DNA of 43,609 bases from Pseudomonadota bacterium (lineage in GTDB: Bacteria; Pseudomonadota; Gammaproteobacteria; CALCKW01): assembly GCA_039196715.1 (NCBI GenBank), contig JBCCUP010000035.1, forward strand, positions 1 to 43,609, read 5' to 3'. Numbering within the stretch: the stretch's first letter is position 1; each line of letters starts with the position of its first letter. The notes under the pieces were generated by a model. That model was not told the DNA's origin. It worked only from the letters and a program-made list of their open reading frames with translations, and did not search any database. Position numbers and translations under genes: made by a program. This document shows, one piece after another, positions 1 through 7,760 of this stretch.

Positions 1-366
1 CCCCCCGCTGCTGCGCCGGATCAGGGCACGACAGCGCGCGTCGAGTTCGTCGATGTCGAAGGGCTTGGTCAGGTAGTCGTCGGCGCCGAGGTCGAGCACG
101 CTGACACGGTCCGAAACCCGGCTGCGCGCGGTCAGGACCAACACCGGTGTGGTGTCGGCGCGGGCCCGGTGCCGGGCGAGGAAGTCGCGACCGTCGCCAT
201 CGGGCAGCATGATGTCGAGCACGATCAGGTCGACGCCACTCGCGGCCAGCACGGCGTCAGCCTCGGCCAAGGTGCGCGCCCAGTCCACGGCGTGGCCCTG
301 TTCGCTCAGCCGTGCGGTCACCGCCTGTCCGATGTCCTCACTGTCCTCAACCAGTAAATAGTGCAT
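1..366 (-). CDS. tctD: TctD-like response regulator, receiver domain (partial)
   Basis: This is the N-terminal 122 codons of a response regulator; the rest lies beyond the left edge. It starts with MHYLLVEDSED, so the acidic pocket is present. The phosphoacceptor aspartate is D51 in VLDIMLPDGDG, followed by LTAR and the conserved lysine in DYLTKPFD. The visible part is the complete receiver fold. An OmpR-type winged-helix domain is expected outside the window but cannot be seen. The gene is divergent from tctC. TctD-type regulators next to tctCBA control tricarboxylate uptake, normally with the sensor kinase TctE, so the gene name rests on context. The start ATG at 366 lies 3 bases from the proposed operator repeats at 369-386, which suggests autoregulation. 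That it is a response regulator is certain; the TctD assignment is likely. Confidence 0.8.
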   Translation of the reverse strand, partial: MHYLLVEDSEDIGQAVTARLSEQGHAVDWARTLAEADAVLAASGVDLIVLDIMLPDGDGRDFLARHRARADTTPVLVLTARSRVSDRVSVLDLGADDYLTKPFDIDELDARCRALIRRSSGG

Positions 367-368
367 GT

Positions 369-386
369 TGTCAGGCTGGTGTCAGG
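369..386. promoter_or_regulatory. Direct repeat TGTCAGG x2, likely TctD operator
   Basis: TGTCAGG occurs at 369-375 and again at 380-386, an 11-base period, i.e. one helical turn. Direct repeats of this spacing are the usual recognition pattern of OmpR/PhoB-family response regulators. The pair sits between the tctD start (366, minus) and the tctC start (462, plus). Binding by TctD is an inference from pattern and position. Confidence 0.5.
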
Positions 387-394
387 GTGATGTG

Positions 395-424
395 GCACTA
401 TTGGCGTGTGCTGCAGCACTATTG
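395..424. repeat. 9-bp direct repeat and 12-bp palindrome in tctC upstream region
   Basis: GCACTATTG is present at 395-403 and again at 416-424, 21 bases apart (two helical turns). A perfect palindrome GTGCTGCAGCAC lies between and partly over them at 408-419. This is a second layer of possible operator sequence between the TGTCAGG pair and the tctC ribosome binding site. No convincing -35/-10 pair was identified. Function is unknown. Confidence 0.5.
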
Positions 425-461
425 TGCAGGCGGCTGAATAAAGCCAATGGAGGATATTGTG

Positions 462-1436
462 ATGAAAATGTTGAAAAAGACGCAACACCTCGCCGCAGCG
501 GCGGTGCTGGCCCTGGCCGGCGCGTCAGCGCACGCGGCGTCGACCGTGGATTCGATCCACTTCCTGATCCCCGGCGGTGCCGGCGGCGGTTGGGATGGCA
601 CCGCCCGTGGTACCGGCGAGGCGTTGACAAACGCCGGGCTGGTCGGCTCTGCGTCCTACGAGAACATGTCGGGCGGCGGTGGCGGCAAGGCGATCGGCTA
701 CCTGATCGAGAACGCCGCGTCCAACCACGGCACCATGATGGTCAACTCCACACCGATCGTGATTCGCTCGTTGACGGGTGTGTTCCCGCAGAGCTTCCGC
801 GACCTGACCCTGGTGGCAGGCACCATCGGAGACTACGCCGCGTTGGTCGTGCCAGCCGAGGGTGATATCCAGGACCTCAATGGCCTGATTTCGGCCTTCA
901 ACGCGGATCCGAGCAGCGTTGCCATCGGCGGTGGCTCGGTGCCGGGCGGCATGGACCACCTTGTGGCGGCCATGGTGTTTCAGACCGCTGGGGCCGACCC
1001 GATCTCCATGAAATACGTGCCCTACGACGGTGGTGGCGCGACCATGGCGGGCCTGCTGTCAGGCGAAGTGCAGGCCGTGTCCACCGGGTTCTCCGAGGCG
1101 GTTGAGCTCGCCAAGGCCGGCGAAGTCAAGATCATCGGTGTGACCTCCGACGAGCGCGTCGACGCCTTCCCGGATGCCATGACCATGAAGGAACAGGGCA
1201 ACGACACCACTTTCGTGAACTGGCGTGGCTTCTTCGCGGCACCCGGCCTGCCGGCCGACACGCTCGCGGCCTACCAGGATGTGCTGACCAAGATGTACGA
1301 CACCCCGGAGTGGGAAGAGGTGCGCGCACGCAACGGGTGGGTGAACATCCACAACAACGGCGACGATTTCCGCGTCTTCCTCGAACAGCAGGAAGAGGTG
1401 ATCGGCGACCTGATGCGCAAGCTCGGCTTCCTCTGA
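462..1436 (+). CDS. tctC: Tripartite tricarboxylate transporter substrate-binding protein TctC
   Basis: Periplasmic solute-binding subunit of a tripartite tricarboxylate transporter (TTT family), which captures citrate-like carboxylates and delivers them to the TctAB membrane pair. The 324-residue product has a signal peptide of about 25 residues (MKMLKKTQ, then an Ala/Leu-rich core, cleavage near AHA|AST). The mature N-terminus is IHFLIPGGAGGGWDGTAR, and the family glycine-rich ligand loop GGGSVPGGMDH is visible. Length is normal for the family. The ATG at 462 is chosen over one at 447 because GGAGG at 449-453 is 8 bases upstream of it and the signal peptide then begins cleanly. It is first in tctC-tctB-tctA and is followed by a terminator hairpin that should make its transcript more abundant than the membrane genes. 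The exact substrate cannot be read from the sequence. Confidence 0.92.
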   Translation: MKMLKKTQHLAAAAVLALAGASAHAASTVDSIHFLIPGGAGGGWDGTARGTGEALTNAGLVGSASYENMSGGGGGKAIGYLIENAASNHGTMMVNSTPIVIRSLTGVFPQSFRDLTLVAGTIGDYAALVVPAEGDIQDLNGLISAFNADPSSVAIGGGSVPGGMDHLVAAMVFQTAGADPISMKYVPYDGGGATMAGLLSGEVQAVSTGFSEAVELAKAGEVKIIGVTSDERVDAFPDAMTMKEQGNDTTFVNWRGFFAAPGLPADTLAAYQDVLTKMYDTPEWEEVRARNGWVNIHNNGDDFRVFLEQQEEVIGDLMRKLGFL

Positions 1437-1456
1437 GCCTCGGCGCAGCTCGTGAC

Positions 1457-1487
1457 CCGGCCGGCGCCTGCGCTGGCCGGTTTTTTT
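1457..1487 (+). terminator. Intrinsic terminator/attenuator between tctC and tctB
   Basis: CCGGCC (1457-1462) pairs with GGCCGG (1475-1480) and continues inward through one G-T and three further pairs to the tetraloop CCTG. Seven T residues follow at 1481-1487. The stem is about 10 bp and GC-rich. It lies within the operon, so it probably terminates part of the transcription after tctC rather than all of it. Confidence 0.85.
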
Positions 1488-1504
1488 GACCAGGAACGAT
1501 CACC

Positions 1505-1987
1505 ATGACGCTCGACCGTTGGATTGCGATTGTCATTCTGGTGGTGTGCCTCGCCTACGGGTACACGGCCTTTTTTGCCATGGACGATCTGCTGCCGCCG
1601 ATCATGCGACGCAGTCCGATCTGGCCGTCGAGCTTTCCTAAGGTGCTCGCTGTCGGCGGCATCCTGTTGTCGCTGGCCATCATCTTCGGCGTAGAGAAAA
1701 ACGCGGGTACGGCGCAGAGCGACATCGACCTCAACCGGCTCGGCCAATACAAGGTGGGCCAGGCGCTGTTGTTGCTCGGACTGATGGTCGCGTACGCCCA
1801 GTTGCTCCGGCCGCTCGGGTTTCTCGCCGCGACCTTCGCGTTTCTTTTCATCGGCAGTTACCTCCTGGGTGAACGCCGGTATCTGCTGATGGCGACGGTG
1901 TCGGCTGTCGCCGCCGGGTTCATCTGGTACCTCGTCAACGAGGTGCTCGGGATCTTCCTGAGCCCCTTGCCGCTTTTCCTGAGTTGA
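1505..1987 (+). CDS. tctB: Tripartite tricarboxylate transporter small membrane subunit TctB
   Basis: Small four-helix membrane subunit of the TTT transporter, 160 residues, typical length for TctB. The helices are visible as hydrophobic stretches at about residues 7-25, 37-55, 74-95 and 110-150. The region QALLLLGLMVAYAQLLRPLG followed by LAATFAFLFIGSYLLGERR is characteristic of the family. AGGA lies just upstream of the ATG. The gene starts 18 bases after the terminator behind tctC and ends 7 bases before tctA, so the two membrane genes are translated as a pair. TctB packs against TctA; its exact mechanistic role is poorly defined in the family. Confidence 0.88.
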   Translation: MTLDRWIAIVILVVCLAYGYTAFFAMDDLLPPIMRRSPIWPSSFPKVLAVGGILLSLAIIFGVEKNAGTAQSDIDLNRLGQYKVGQALLLLGLMVAYAQLLRPLGFLAATFAFLFIGSYLLGERRYLLMATVSAVAAGFIWYLVNEVLGIFLSPLPLFLS

Positions 1988-1994
1988 GGCCGCC

Positions 1995-3488
1995 ATGTTC
2001 GAAGGCATACTCACCGGGCTGTCGACAGCCTTCAGTCTCACCAACATCGTGATCGTGGTCGCCGGCTGCCTGGTCGGCACCTTCATCGGCATGTTGCCGG
2101 GCCTCGGGCCGATGTCGATCATCGCCATCATGATCCCGGTGGCGATCACCATCGGTGACCCGTCCACCGCGTTGATCCTGCTCGCCGGTGTGTATTACGG
2201 CGCGGTTTTCGGCGGCTCGACGTCGTCCATCCTGATCAACGCGCCGGGGGTGGCGTCCACCGTGGCGACGAGTTTTGACGGCTACCCGCTCGCGCGAAAA
2301 GGGCAGGCGGGCAAGGCGCTCACCGTGGCCGCGATCGCGAGCTTCGCGGGCGGCACCATCGGCGCGATCCTGCTCATGATCTTCGCCCCGGCGCTCGCGT
2401 CGGTGGCGCTGCTTTTTCACTCCTCGGAGTACTTTGCCCTGATGGTGGTGGGGTTGTCTGCCATCGCCGCCTTTGCCGGCACCGGGCAGGTGTGCAAGGC
2501 CCTCTTGATGACCTTTCTCGGGTTGATCATGGCGACGGTGGGCGAGGGTGTGCTGTTCAATGCGCCGCGTTTCACCATGGGCATCATGGATCTGCAGTCG
2601 GGCTTCGGTTTCATCACCCTGGCGATGGCCATGTTCGCCCTGCCGGAAGCCATCTACCTGGTGCTCGACCCGAACCGCTCCAAGACCGGCGACGGTGAGA
2701 GCGGCGAGATCACGAACCTGCGCATCACGCGCGACGAGGCCAAACGCATAGCGCCGGTGATCGGTCGTCAGTCGCTGCAGGGTTTTTTCATCGGCGTGCT
2801 GCCTGGCGCCGGGGCCACCATCGCCTCGTTTCTCGGCTATGCGGTCGAGCGCAACATCGCGTCCACGGAGGAGCGGGACCAGTTCGGCAAGGGCTCGGTC
2901 AAAGGTGTCGCCGCGCCCGAGAGCGCCAACAACGCCGCGGCAACAGGCTCCTTCGTGCCCTTGCTGACCCTCGGTATCCCCGGGTCCGGTACCACGGCGA
3001 TCCTGCTCGGCGCGCTGGTCGCGTTGAACGTCAGCCCGGGGCCGCGCTTGATGATCGACGAGCCGCAGATCTTCTGGGCAGTCATCATTTCCATGTACCT
3101 TGGCAACCTCGTGTTGTTGATACTCAACCTGCCGCTGATCCCGTACATTGCAAAAGTGCTCGCGGTGCCGCGCAACTACCTGATCCCGTTCATCCTGTTT
3201 TTCACCCTGATGGGCGCCTACATTGGGCAAAACAACGCGACCGAACTGTTGTTGCTCGTCGGTTTCGGTGTGTGTGCCACGCTGTTGCGTTTCGCGAACT
3301 ACCCGCTTGCACCGCTCCTGATCGGCTTCATTCTGGGGCCGCTGCTTGAAAACAACTTCTCGCGGGCGATGCAGCTCTACGACGGCATGGCCTTTGTCTG
3401 GGAGCGCCCCATGACGCTGGCGCTGTTGCTGCTGGCGCTCGTTCTGCTCGTGTTGCCGAGCATCCGGCGGCGGCGGCGCGCGGACTGA
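1995..3488 (+). CDS. tctA: Tripartite tricarboxylate transporter large membrane subunit TctA
   Basis: Large permease subunit of the TTT system, expected to form the translocation path for the carboxylate in symport with cations. The 497-residue product has about 12 hydrophobic segments. Family-typical stretches are visible: GTFIGMLPGLGPMSIIAIM near the N-terminus, GAVFGGSTSSILINAPG around residue 75, and the repeat-related sequences FIGVLPGAGATIASFLGYA and LTLGIPGSGTTAILLGAL in the second half. The paired PGLGP/PGAGA and INAPG/GIPGSG motifs reflect the internal duplication of the family. Length is normal. It is the last gene of tctCBA. No U-tract terminator follows, only two inverted repeats. 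Confidence 0.93.
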   Translation: MFEGILTGLSTAFSLTNIVIVVAGCLVGTFIGMLPGLGPMSIIAIMIPVAITIGDPSTALILLAGVYYGAVFGGSTSSILINAPGVASTVATSFDGYPLARKGQAGKALTVAAIASFAGGTIGAILLMIFAPALASVALLFHSSEYFALMVVGLSAIAAFAGTGQVCKALLMTFLGLIMATVGEGVLFNAPRFTMGIMDLQSGFGFITLAMAMFALPEAIYLVLDPNRSKTGDGESGEITNLRITRDEAKRIAPVIGRQSLQGFFIGVLPGAGATIASFLGYAVERNIASTEERDQFGKGSVKGVAAPESANNAAATGSFVPLLTLGIPGSGTTAILLGALVALNVSPGPRLMIDEPQIFWAVIISMYLGNLVLLILNLPLIPYIAKVLAVPRNYLIPFILFFTLMGAYIGQNNATELLLLVGFGVCATLLRFANYPLAPLLIGFILGPLLENNFSRAMQLYDGMAFVWERPMTLALLLLALVLLVLPSIRRRRRAD

Positions 3489-3508
3489 GGGCGTACATCC
3501 GCCCTCGG
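3485..3508 (+). terminator. Hairpin at the tctA stop codon (no U-tract)
   Basis: GAGGGCG (3487-3493) pairs with CGCCCTC (3500-3506) around a 6-base loop, extended by a wobble and a C-G pair. It begins at the tctA stop codon. No T run follows, so it may protect the 3' end or act in Rho-dependent termination. Its role is inferred. Confidence 0.35.
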
Positions 3509-3543
3509 GACGGTCGGGCAGCAACGCACGTGTACGCGGACTT

Positions 3544-3566
3544 GAGCGAGACAAAGCGTCTCACTC
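3544..3566. repeat. Inverted repeat between tctA and the BCCT gene
   Basis: GAGCGAGAC (3544-3552) and GTCTCACTC (3558-3566) are complementary except for one mismatch, separated by 5 bases. There is no T run. It could be an operator or a second weak terminator. Nothing in the sequence decides between these. Confidence 0.3.
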
Positions 3567-3624
3567 GGGGTGCGTGGTCTGTGCGCGCCGTCAAAATGCC
3601 AACACGGCTTTTTGGGTCGTCGGG

Positions 3625-3653
3625 TTGCAAATTGCCTGCGAATGGCTTTTCAT
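3625..3653 (+). promoter_or_regulatory. Possible sigma-70 promoter for the BCCT gene
   Basis: TTGCAA (3625-3630) and TTTCAT (3648-3653) are separated by exactly 17 bases and each match 4 of 6 consensus positions. The element lies about 100 bases upstream of the transporter start. The match is modest and chance is possible. Confidence 0.25.
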
Positions 3654-3751
3654 GGAACGCGCCTGCACCGCGCTGGTGCGAGTGGCCAACCAGGACCCCT
3701 GCCTAGACGACACGACAACACCGTTCCCCCCAATCACGAGAGGACAGCCCC

Positions 3752-5320
3752 ATGGCGGATTCGCACGACACGCCGCAGCCGGACTACGAGGCCGGCAGCG
3801 ACAACATCAGGCCCTTCGGACTCGACATCCACAACCCGGTCTTTCTCGTGTCTGCGGGCGTGATCTGTTTGTTCGTGATTGCCTCGTTGTCCTTTCAGGA
3901 GGCCTCAGCCGAATTCTTCGGGTGGTTGCGGCCCTTTCTGACCCGCGAGTTCGATTGGTTTCTCGTGATCGCCGTGGACATCATGCTGGTGTTCTGCCTG
4001 TTGTTGGTGGTACTGCCAATCGGGTCGGTGCGAATCGGTGGCAAGCACGCGACACCCGACTACTCCTACGCCGGTTGGATCGCGATGCTGTTCGCCGCGG
4101 GCATCGGCATCGGGCTGCTGTTTTTCGGCGTGCTCGAGCCGGTGTATTACACCTACGCCGAAGGCGGCGCGGCCAACCCGTTGGGCATCGACCCCAAGAC
4201 ACCCGGCAACGAGAACATCGGCATCGTCGGCACCGTGCACCATTGGGGCCTCGGCGGCTGGGCCGTCTACGCGGTGGTGGGTCTGAGCCTCGCGGTCTTT
4301 TGCTACAACAAGGGGCTGCCGCTGACACTGCGCTCGGCGTTCTACCCCTTGCTCGGCGACAAGGTCTGGCGTTGGCCGGGGCACGTCATTGACACGCTGG
4401 CGGTCTTCGCGACCTTGTTCGGTCTGACGACGTCGCTCGGCCTTGGCGCCAAGCAGATTGCAGCCGGACTCTACGATGTGTTCGGCATCGAACCCAGCAA
4501 CACGGTGGTTGTGCTGCTGATTGTCGGTATCACCATCGTCGCGCTCGGGTCGGTGCTCGCCGGCATGGACAAGGGCGTCAAGCGCTTGTCCGAGATCAAC
4601 ATGGTCATGGCGATCTGCCTGTTCTTCTTCGTGCTGTTCGTGACCGGGGTCGGGTCGGCCATCGCCCGCTACGCTGACGTGATGGTCCAGTACATGGTGC
4701 AGATCGTGCCGCTGTCGAACCCCTTCGGCCGGGAGGACACGAGTTACTTCCACGGCTGGACCACCTTCTACTGGGCCTGGTGGATCGCGTGGTCGCCGTT
4801 TGTCGGCATGTTCATCGCGCGGATTTCGAAGGGCCGCACGGTGCGGGAGTTCGTCATTTGCGTGCTGATTGCGCCGACGCTGGTGTGCGCGTTGTGGATG
4901 AGTACCTTCGGCGGTGCAGCAATCGACATGATCGAGAACGGCACAGGACAGGGCATCACGGGGGTGGTGGTCGACACCTACAAGCCGGAGATCTCGCTCT
5001 TCCGTTTTCTCGATCAGCTTCCGTTGTACTCGATCATTGCACCCATCTCGCTGGTGTTGATCATCATCTTCTTCGTGACCTCTTCGGACAGTGGCTCGCT
5101 CGTGATCGACACGATCACGGCCGGTGGCAAGATGGATGCACCGTCGGTGCAGCGGGTGTTCTGGTGCACGCTGGAGGGTCTGGTGGCCATAGCCCTGTTG
5201 CTTGGCGGCGGCCTCTCGGCGTTGCAGGGGGCGGCGGTGTCCACTGGCATCCCCTTCACCGTGGTGGTTCTGCTGATGTGTTACACGGTGTTCAAGGCAC
5301 TGCAGACCGAAGAACGGTGA
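3752..5320 (+). CDS. BCCT-family betaine/choline/carnitine-type transporter
   Basis: Inner-membrane secondary transporter of the BCCT family (12 helices, LeuT-like fold), which takes up quaternary ammonium or sulfonium compounds such as glycine betaine. The 522-residue product carries the glycine-rich third-helix motif AAGIGIGLLFFGVLEP near residues 115-130. It also has the Trp-rich eighth-helix segment FYWAWWIAWSPFVGMFIARI and the following GRTVREF loop. The conserved DSGSLVIDTI stretch occurs late in the protein. The C-terminal tail is very short, so a cytoplasmic osmosensing tail like that of Corynebacterium BetP is absent. GAGAGGA is a good ribosome binding site for the ATG at 3752. It is monocistronic and convergent with the DUF2797 gene. 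Family membership is clear. The substrate (betaine, choline, carnitine or DMSP) is not determinable here. Confidence 0.9.
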   Translation: MADSHDTPQPDYEAGSDNIRPFGLDIHNPVFLVSAGVICLFVIASLSFQEASAEFFGWLRPFLTREFDWFLVIAVDIMLVFCLLLVVLPIGSVRIGGKHATPDYSYAGWIAMLFAAGIGIGLLFFGVLEPVYYTYAEGGAANPLGIDPKTPGNENIGIVGTVHHWGLGGWAVYAVVGLSLAVFCYNKGLPLTLRSAFYPLLGDKVWRWPGHVIDTLAVFATLFGLTTSLGLGAKQIAAGLYDVFGIEPSNTVVVLLIVGITIVALGSVLAGMDKGVKRLSEINMVMAICLFFFVLFVTGVGSAIARYADVMVQYMVQIVPLSNPFGREDTSYFHGWTTFYWAWWIAWSPFVGMFIARISKGRTVREFVICVLIAPTLVCALWMSTFGGAAIDMIENGTGQGITGVVVDTYKPEISLFRFLDQLPLYSIIAPISLVLIIIFFVTSSDSGSLVIDTITAGGKMDAPSVQRVFWCTLEGLVAIALLLGGGLSALQGAAVSTGIPFTVVVLLMCYTVFKALQTEER

Positions 5321-5326
5321 ACGCCT

Positions 5327-5375
5327 GATCGGCCACGCGCCGATCGCCAACGGTGCGGCCCGCGCGGCCGCACCG
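5327..5375. terminator. Two tandem hairpins between convergent genes
   Basis: GATCGGC/GCCGATC (5327-5333 with 5339-5345) is followed by a perfect 10-bp stem CGGTGCGGCC/GGCCGCACCG (5351-5360 with 5366-5375). They fill the gap between the BCCT stop codon (5320) and the DUF2797 stop codon (5378). Neither strand has a clear U-tract. A bidirectional terminator is the likely role from position and symmetry. Confidence 0.55.
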
Positions 5376-5377
5376 CT

Positions 5378-6187
5378 TCAGGCCAGGGTGGCGTCGTAGC
5401 CCGTGAACTTTCGGACGTTGATCACGCCGGTGTCGAACATCAGGTACTGGCCCTTGATGCCCAGCAACACGCCGGCGACCTCGGGGTCCTTGTCGAAGTT
5501 GTGCGAGGCGATCTTGCCGGGGTACTCCAGCACCGGATAGTCGAGCGTGACCACGTCTTCACTGAGGCGCTCGATGGCGTCCTCGCCGTGCGCAGCGAGG
5601 ATGGGTGCAAGTGCCGGTTCCAGCTTGGCCAACAGCGTTGCCGCAGCGTCGTGCATGTCGCAGGGCTCGGGATCGCCCCTGAGCAGCGCGCGCCAGTTGG
5701 TCTTGTCGGCCACGTGTTGTGCGAGCGCGACCTCGACCAGGCCGGCGACCAGCCGGCTTTTCACCCGCAACAGAGGCAGTGCCTGGGTCGCGCCCTGGTC
5801 GATCCAGCGCGTCGGCACCTGGCTCTGCCGGGTGATGCCGACTTTCAATCCGCTGGTGTTGGCGAGGTAGACGATGTGCGGCGCAAAGCAGTTGGCCAGG
5901 CCCCACTCCGGTTCGCGGCAGGTGCCGAGGTGGTGGTGGCAGGTCTCGGGACGGATGATGCAGTTGTCACAGCTTGCCAGCGTTTTCATGCACGAGAAAC
6001 AGTGGCCCTGCGCGTAGCTTTTGGGTGTGCGCTTGTGGCAATGGTCGCAGTAGATGTTGCCGGTGTGGTGCAAGCGCAGTCGCTGGCCGAGGTAGGCGTT
6101 AAGCGGTTCGGCTGCCTCGCCCATCGGCAAGGCGTACTGGATGGGGTCGCCGAGCGTCGCGGTCATCTTGTCGAGCGGCGTGGGCAC
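5378..6187 (-). CDS. DUF2797 family protein with cysteine-rich zinc-binding region
   Basis: Protein of about 269 residues recognisable as DUF2797. A cysteine/histidine-rich N-terminal region contains YCDHCHKR, HCFSCM, SCDNC, and further Cys/His pairs through TCREPEWG, which suggests one or two structural zinc sites. It is followed by a GIY-YIG-like segment, IVYLANTSGLKVGITR, around residues 105-122. The conserved C-terminal core includes YPVLEYPGKIASHNFDKDP and GIKGQYLMFDTGVINVRKF. No function is established for the family. The resemblance to the GIY-YIG fold hints at nucleic acid interaction, but this is inference. The start is taken as GTG at 6187 because GGAG lies about 7 bases upstream on this strand; an ATG at 6166 is the alternative. 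It is convergent with the BCCT gene and divergent from the GST gene. Confidence 0.8.
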   Translation of the reverse strand: MPTPLDKMTATLGDPIQYALPMGEAAEPLNAYLGQRLRLHHTGNIYCDHCHKRTPKSYAQGHCFSCMKTLASCDNCIIRPETCHHHLGTCREPEWGLANCFAPHIVYLANTSGLKVGITRQSQVPTRWIDQGATQALPLLRVKSRLVAGLVEVALAQHVADKTNWRALLRGDPEPCDMHDAAATLLAKLEPALAPILAAHGEDAIERLSEDVVTLDYPVLEYPGKIASHNFDKDPEVAGVLLGIKGQYLMFDTGVINVRKFTGYDATLA

Positions 6188-6270
6188 CGGCTGCTCCGAG
6201 CGGAAGTCAATGTGCGATCATACCGGGCTTGTGCGCTGCTGCGCGAACCCGACCCGACGTGAGGATGGCC

Positions 6271-6984
6271 ATGGCTTTGTTGATGTACGACTTGTGCGGT
6301 GAGGAGCTCGACCGCCGATTCAGCCCCTACTGCTGGTTGGTCAAACTGGTTGTGGCGCACAAGGGCCTGCCGCTCGAGACACGCCCCCTGCCGTTCACCG
6401 ACAAGGCCAGCATCGCGTTTGCCGATTGGAAACAACTGCCGGTGCTGACCGATGGCGAGCAGACCGTGGTCGATTCCTGGCAGATCGTCCAACACCTGGA
6501 GGCGCAGTACCCTGAGACACCGGCGGCGGGTTCGGCTGACGCGCTCGGACAGGCGACGCTGATCAAGCTGGTGGTCGAGCACACCGTGATGGGCCCCGTG
6601 CTGCGCAGCGTGATTCTGGACATCCACAACCACCTGGCGCCCGCCGACGCGGCCTATTTTCGCGAAACGCGCGAGGCACGGTTCGGCAACACGCTGGAGG
6701 CGTTGCAGGCGGGCCGAGAGGCACACCGCCGCGATTTGCAGACTGCGCTTGGCCCCTTTCGCGCCACACTCAAACGGCAGCGCTGGCTGAGCGGCGATGA
6801 CCCGGGGCTCGCCGACCTGTTGTTGTTCGCGTCGTTCATGTGGGCGCGCAGCGTGTCCGATTTTCAGCTGTTGAACGCAGATGACCCGGTCTACGTGTGG
6901 CGTGACGCCATGCTGGCGCGCTACAGCGCGGTGACGGCCTCGGCAGTGGGCTACGACTTCGCCGACGCGGGGATGGCATCGTGA
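6271..6984 (+). CDS. Glutathione S-transferase family protein
   Basis: Cytosolic GST-superfamily protein of about 237 residues. The N-terminal thioredoxin-like domain begins LLMYDLCGEELDRRFSPYC, with S18-P-Y-C21 in the position of the catalytic motif. It continues to WKQLPVLTDGEQTVVDSW, the cis-proline and glutathione-binding region. An all-helical C-terminal domain follows from about residue 90. Likely roles are glutathione conjugation or thiol exchange on an unknown substrate. The ATG at 6271 is preferred because GAGG at 6261-6264 is well spaced for it; ATG at 6265 is too close to that site. The stop codon overlaps the start of the next GST gene by 4 bases, so the two are co-translated. The family is secure, the substrate is not. 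Confidence 0.85.
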   Translation: MALLMYDLCGEELDRRFSPYCWLVKLVVAHKGLPLETRPLPFTDKASIAFADWKQLPVLTDGEQTVVDSWQIVQHLEAQYPETPAAGSADALGQATLIKLVVEHTVMGPVLRSVILDIHNHLAPADAAYFRETREARFGNTLEALQAGREAHRRDLQTALGPFRATLKRQRWLSGDDPGLADLLLFASFMWARSVSDFQLLNADDPVYVWRDAMLARYSAVTASAVGYDFADAGMAS

Positions 6985-7670
6985 TCGACTTGTATTATTG
7001 GGCGACGCCGAACGGCAAGAAGTGCACGATCATGCTCGAGGAATGTGGGCTGGCGTACAACGCCATACCGGTCGACATCAGCAAGGGCGAGCAATTCGAA
7101 CCCGATTTTCTGGCCATCAGCCCGAACAACAAGATTCCGGTGCTGGTGGATCCCGACGGACCCGACGGCGACCCGATCGCGGTCAACGACTCGGTTGCGA
7201 TCCTGCTGTACCTTGCCGAGAAAACCGGTCTGTTCTGGGTCAGCGACGCACGTGCGCGCCACACCTTGATGCCCTGGCTGCTGTTTCAAGCGGCCCACAT
7301 CGGCCCGATGCTCGGCCAGAATCACCATTTCCGCACCTACGCGCCTGACAAGATTCCCTACGCGATCGATCGCTACACCACCGAGGCGGCACGGCTCTAC
7401 GGTGTGCTCAACACCCGCCTGGAGCACAACACCTGGCTCGGCGGGGCTGACTACTCGATTCTGGATATCGCCACCTTTCCCTGGATCGTGCCGCACGAGC
7501 GCCAAGGTCAGGACCTCGCCGATTTTCCGGCGCTCGCGCGCTGGTTCGAGGCCTGTGAGGGCCGCCCGGCCGTGCAACGCGGCATGGCCGTGCTGACCGA
7601 TCTGCGCGTCAACCCGAGCATGGATAAGGCCGCGTGGCAAACCCTGTTCGACAACAAGGCGCCCGATTGA
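6981..7670 (+). CDS. YfcG/YghU-like glutathione-dependent disulfide-bond oxidoreductase
   Basis: Second GST-superfamily member, 229 residues, starting with GTG inside the stop codon of the previous gene (GTGA). The N-terminus MIDLYYWATPNGKK is the hallmark of the Nu-class group represented by E. coli YfcG, in which a Thr/Asn pair (T9, N11) replaces the usual Tyr/Ser. Next come the glutathione-site segment SPNNKIPVLVD and a helical C-terminal domain containing TWLGGADYSILDIATFPW. YfcG-type enzymes reduce disulfides with glutathione rather than conjugating it. That activity is inferred from family resemblance. The tight coupling with the upstream GST suggests related physiological use, perhaps in oxidative or xenobiotic stress. 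Confidence 0.85.
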   Translation: MIDLYYWATPNGKKCTIMLEECGLAYNAIPVDISKGEQFEPDFLAISPNNKIPVLVDPDGPDGDPIAVNDSVAILLYLAEKTGLFWVSDARARHTLMPWLLFQAAHIGPMLGQNHHFRTYAPDKIPYAIDRYTTEAARLYGVLNTRLEHNTWLGGADYSILDIATFPWIVPHERQGQDLADFPALARWFEACEGRPAVQRGMAVLTDLRVNPSMDKAAWQTLFDNKAPD

Positions 7671-7760
7671 GCCGGCACGGCGCAGTTGCGCAGGTTTCGG
7701 GTGGTGTGATGGCGGGTGAAGCCGGACAGTGCCGGGCGGCGTCGATCACGGAGTAGGGAC

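Noticed and set aside
393-408. TGGCAC before tctC as a sigma-54 -24 element
   Set aside because: The -12 TTGC should fall at 404-407, where the sequence reads GCGT. The match is not good enough, despite rpoN being in the window.
365-865. Plus-strand open frame overlapping the start of tctC
   Set aside because: It is a different frame from tctC, Arg/Gly-rich, without a ribosome binding site, and would run through the operator region.
1935-3554. Long open frame (539 codons) on the minus strand opposite tctA
   Set aside because: Its product is Arg/His/Gln-rich with no family character and mirrors tctA codon structure. It is a GC-rich antisense shadow, as are similar long frames opposite the BCCT gene, hprK, rpoN, murA and lpoA.
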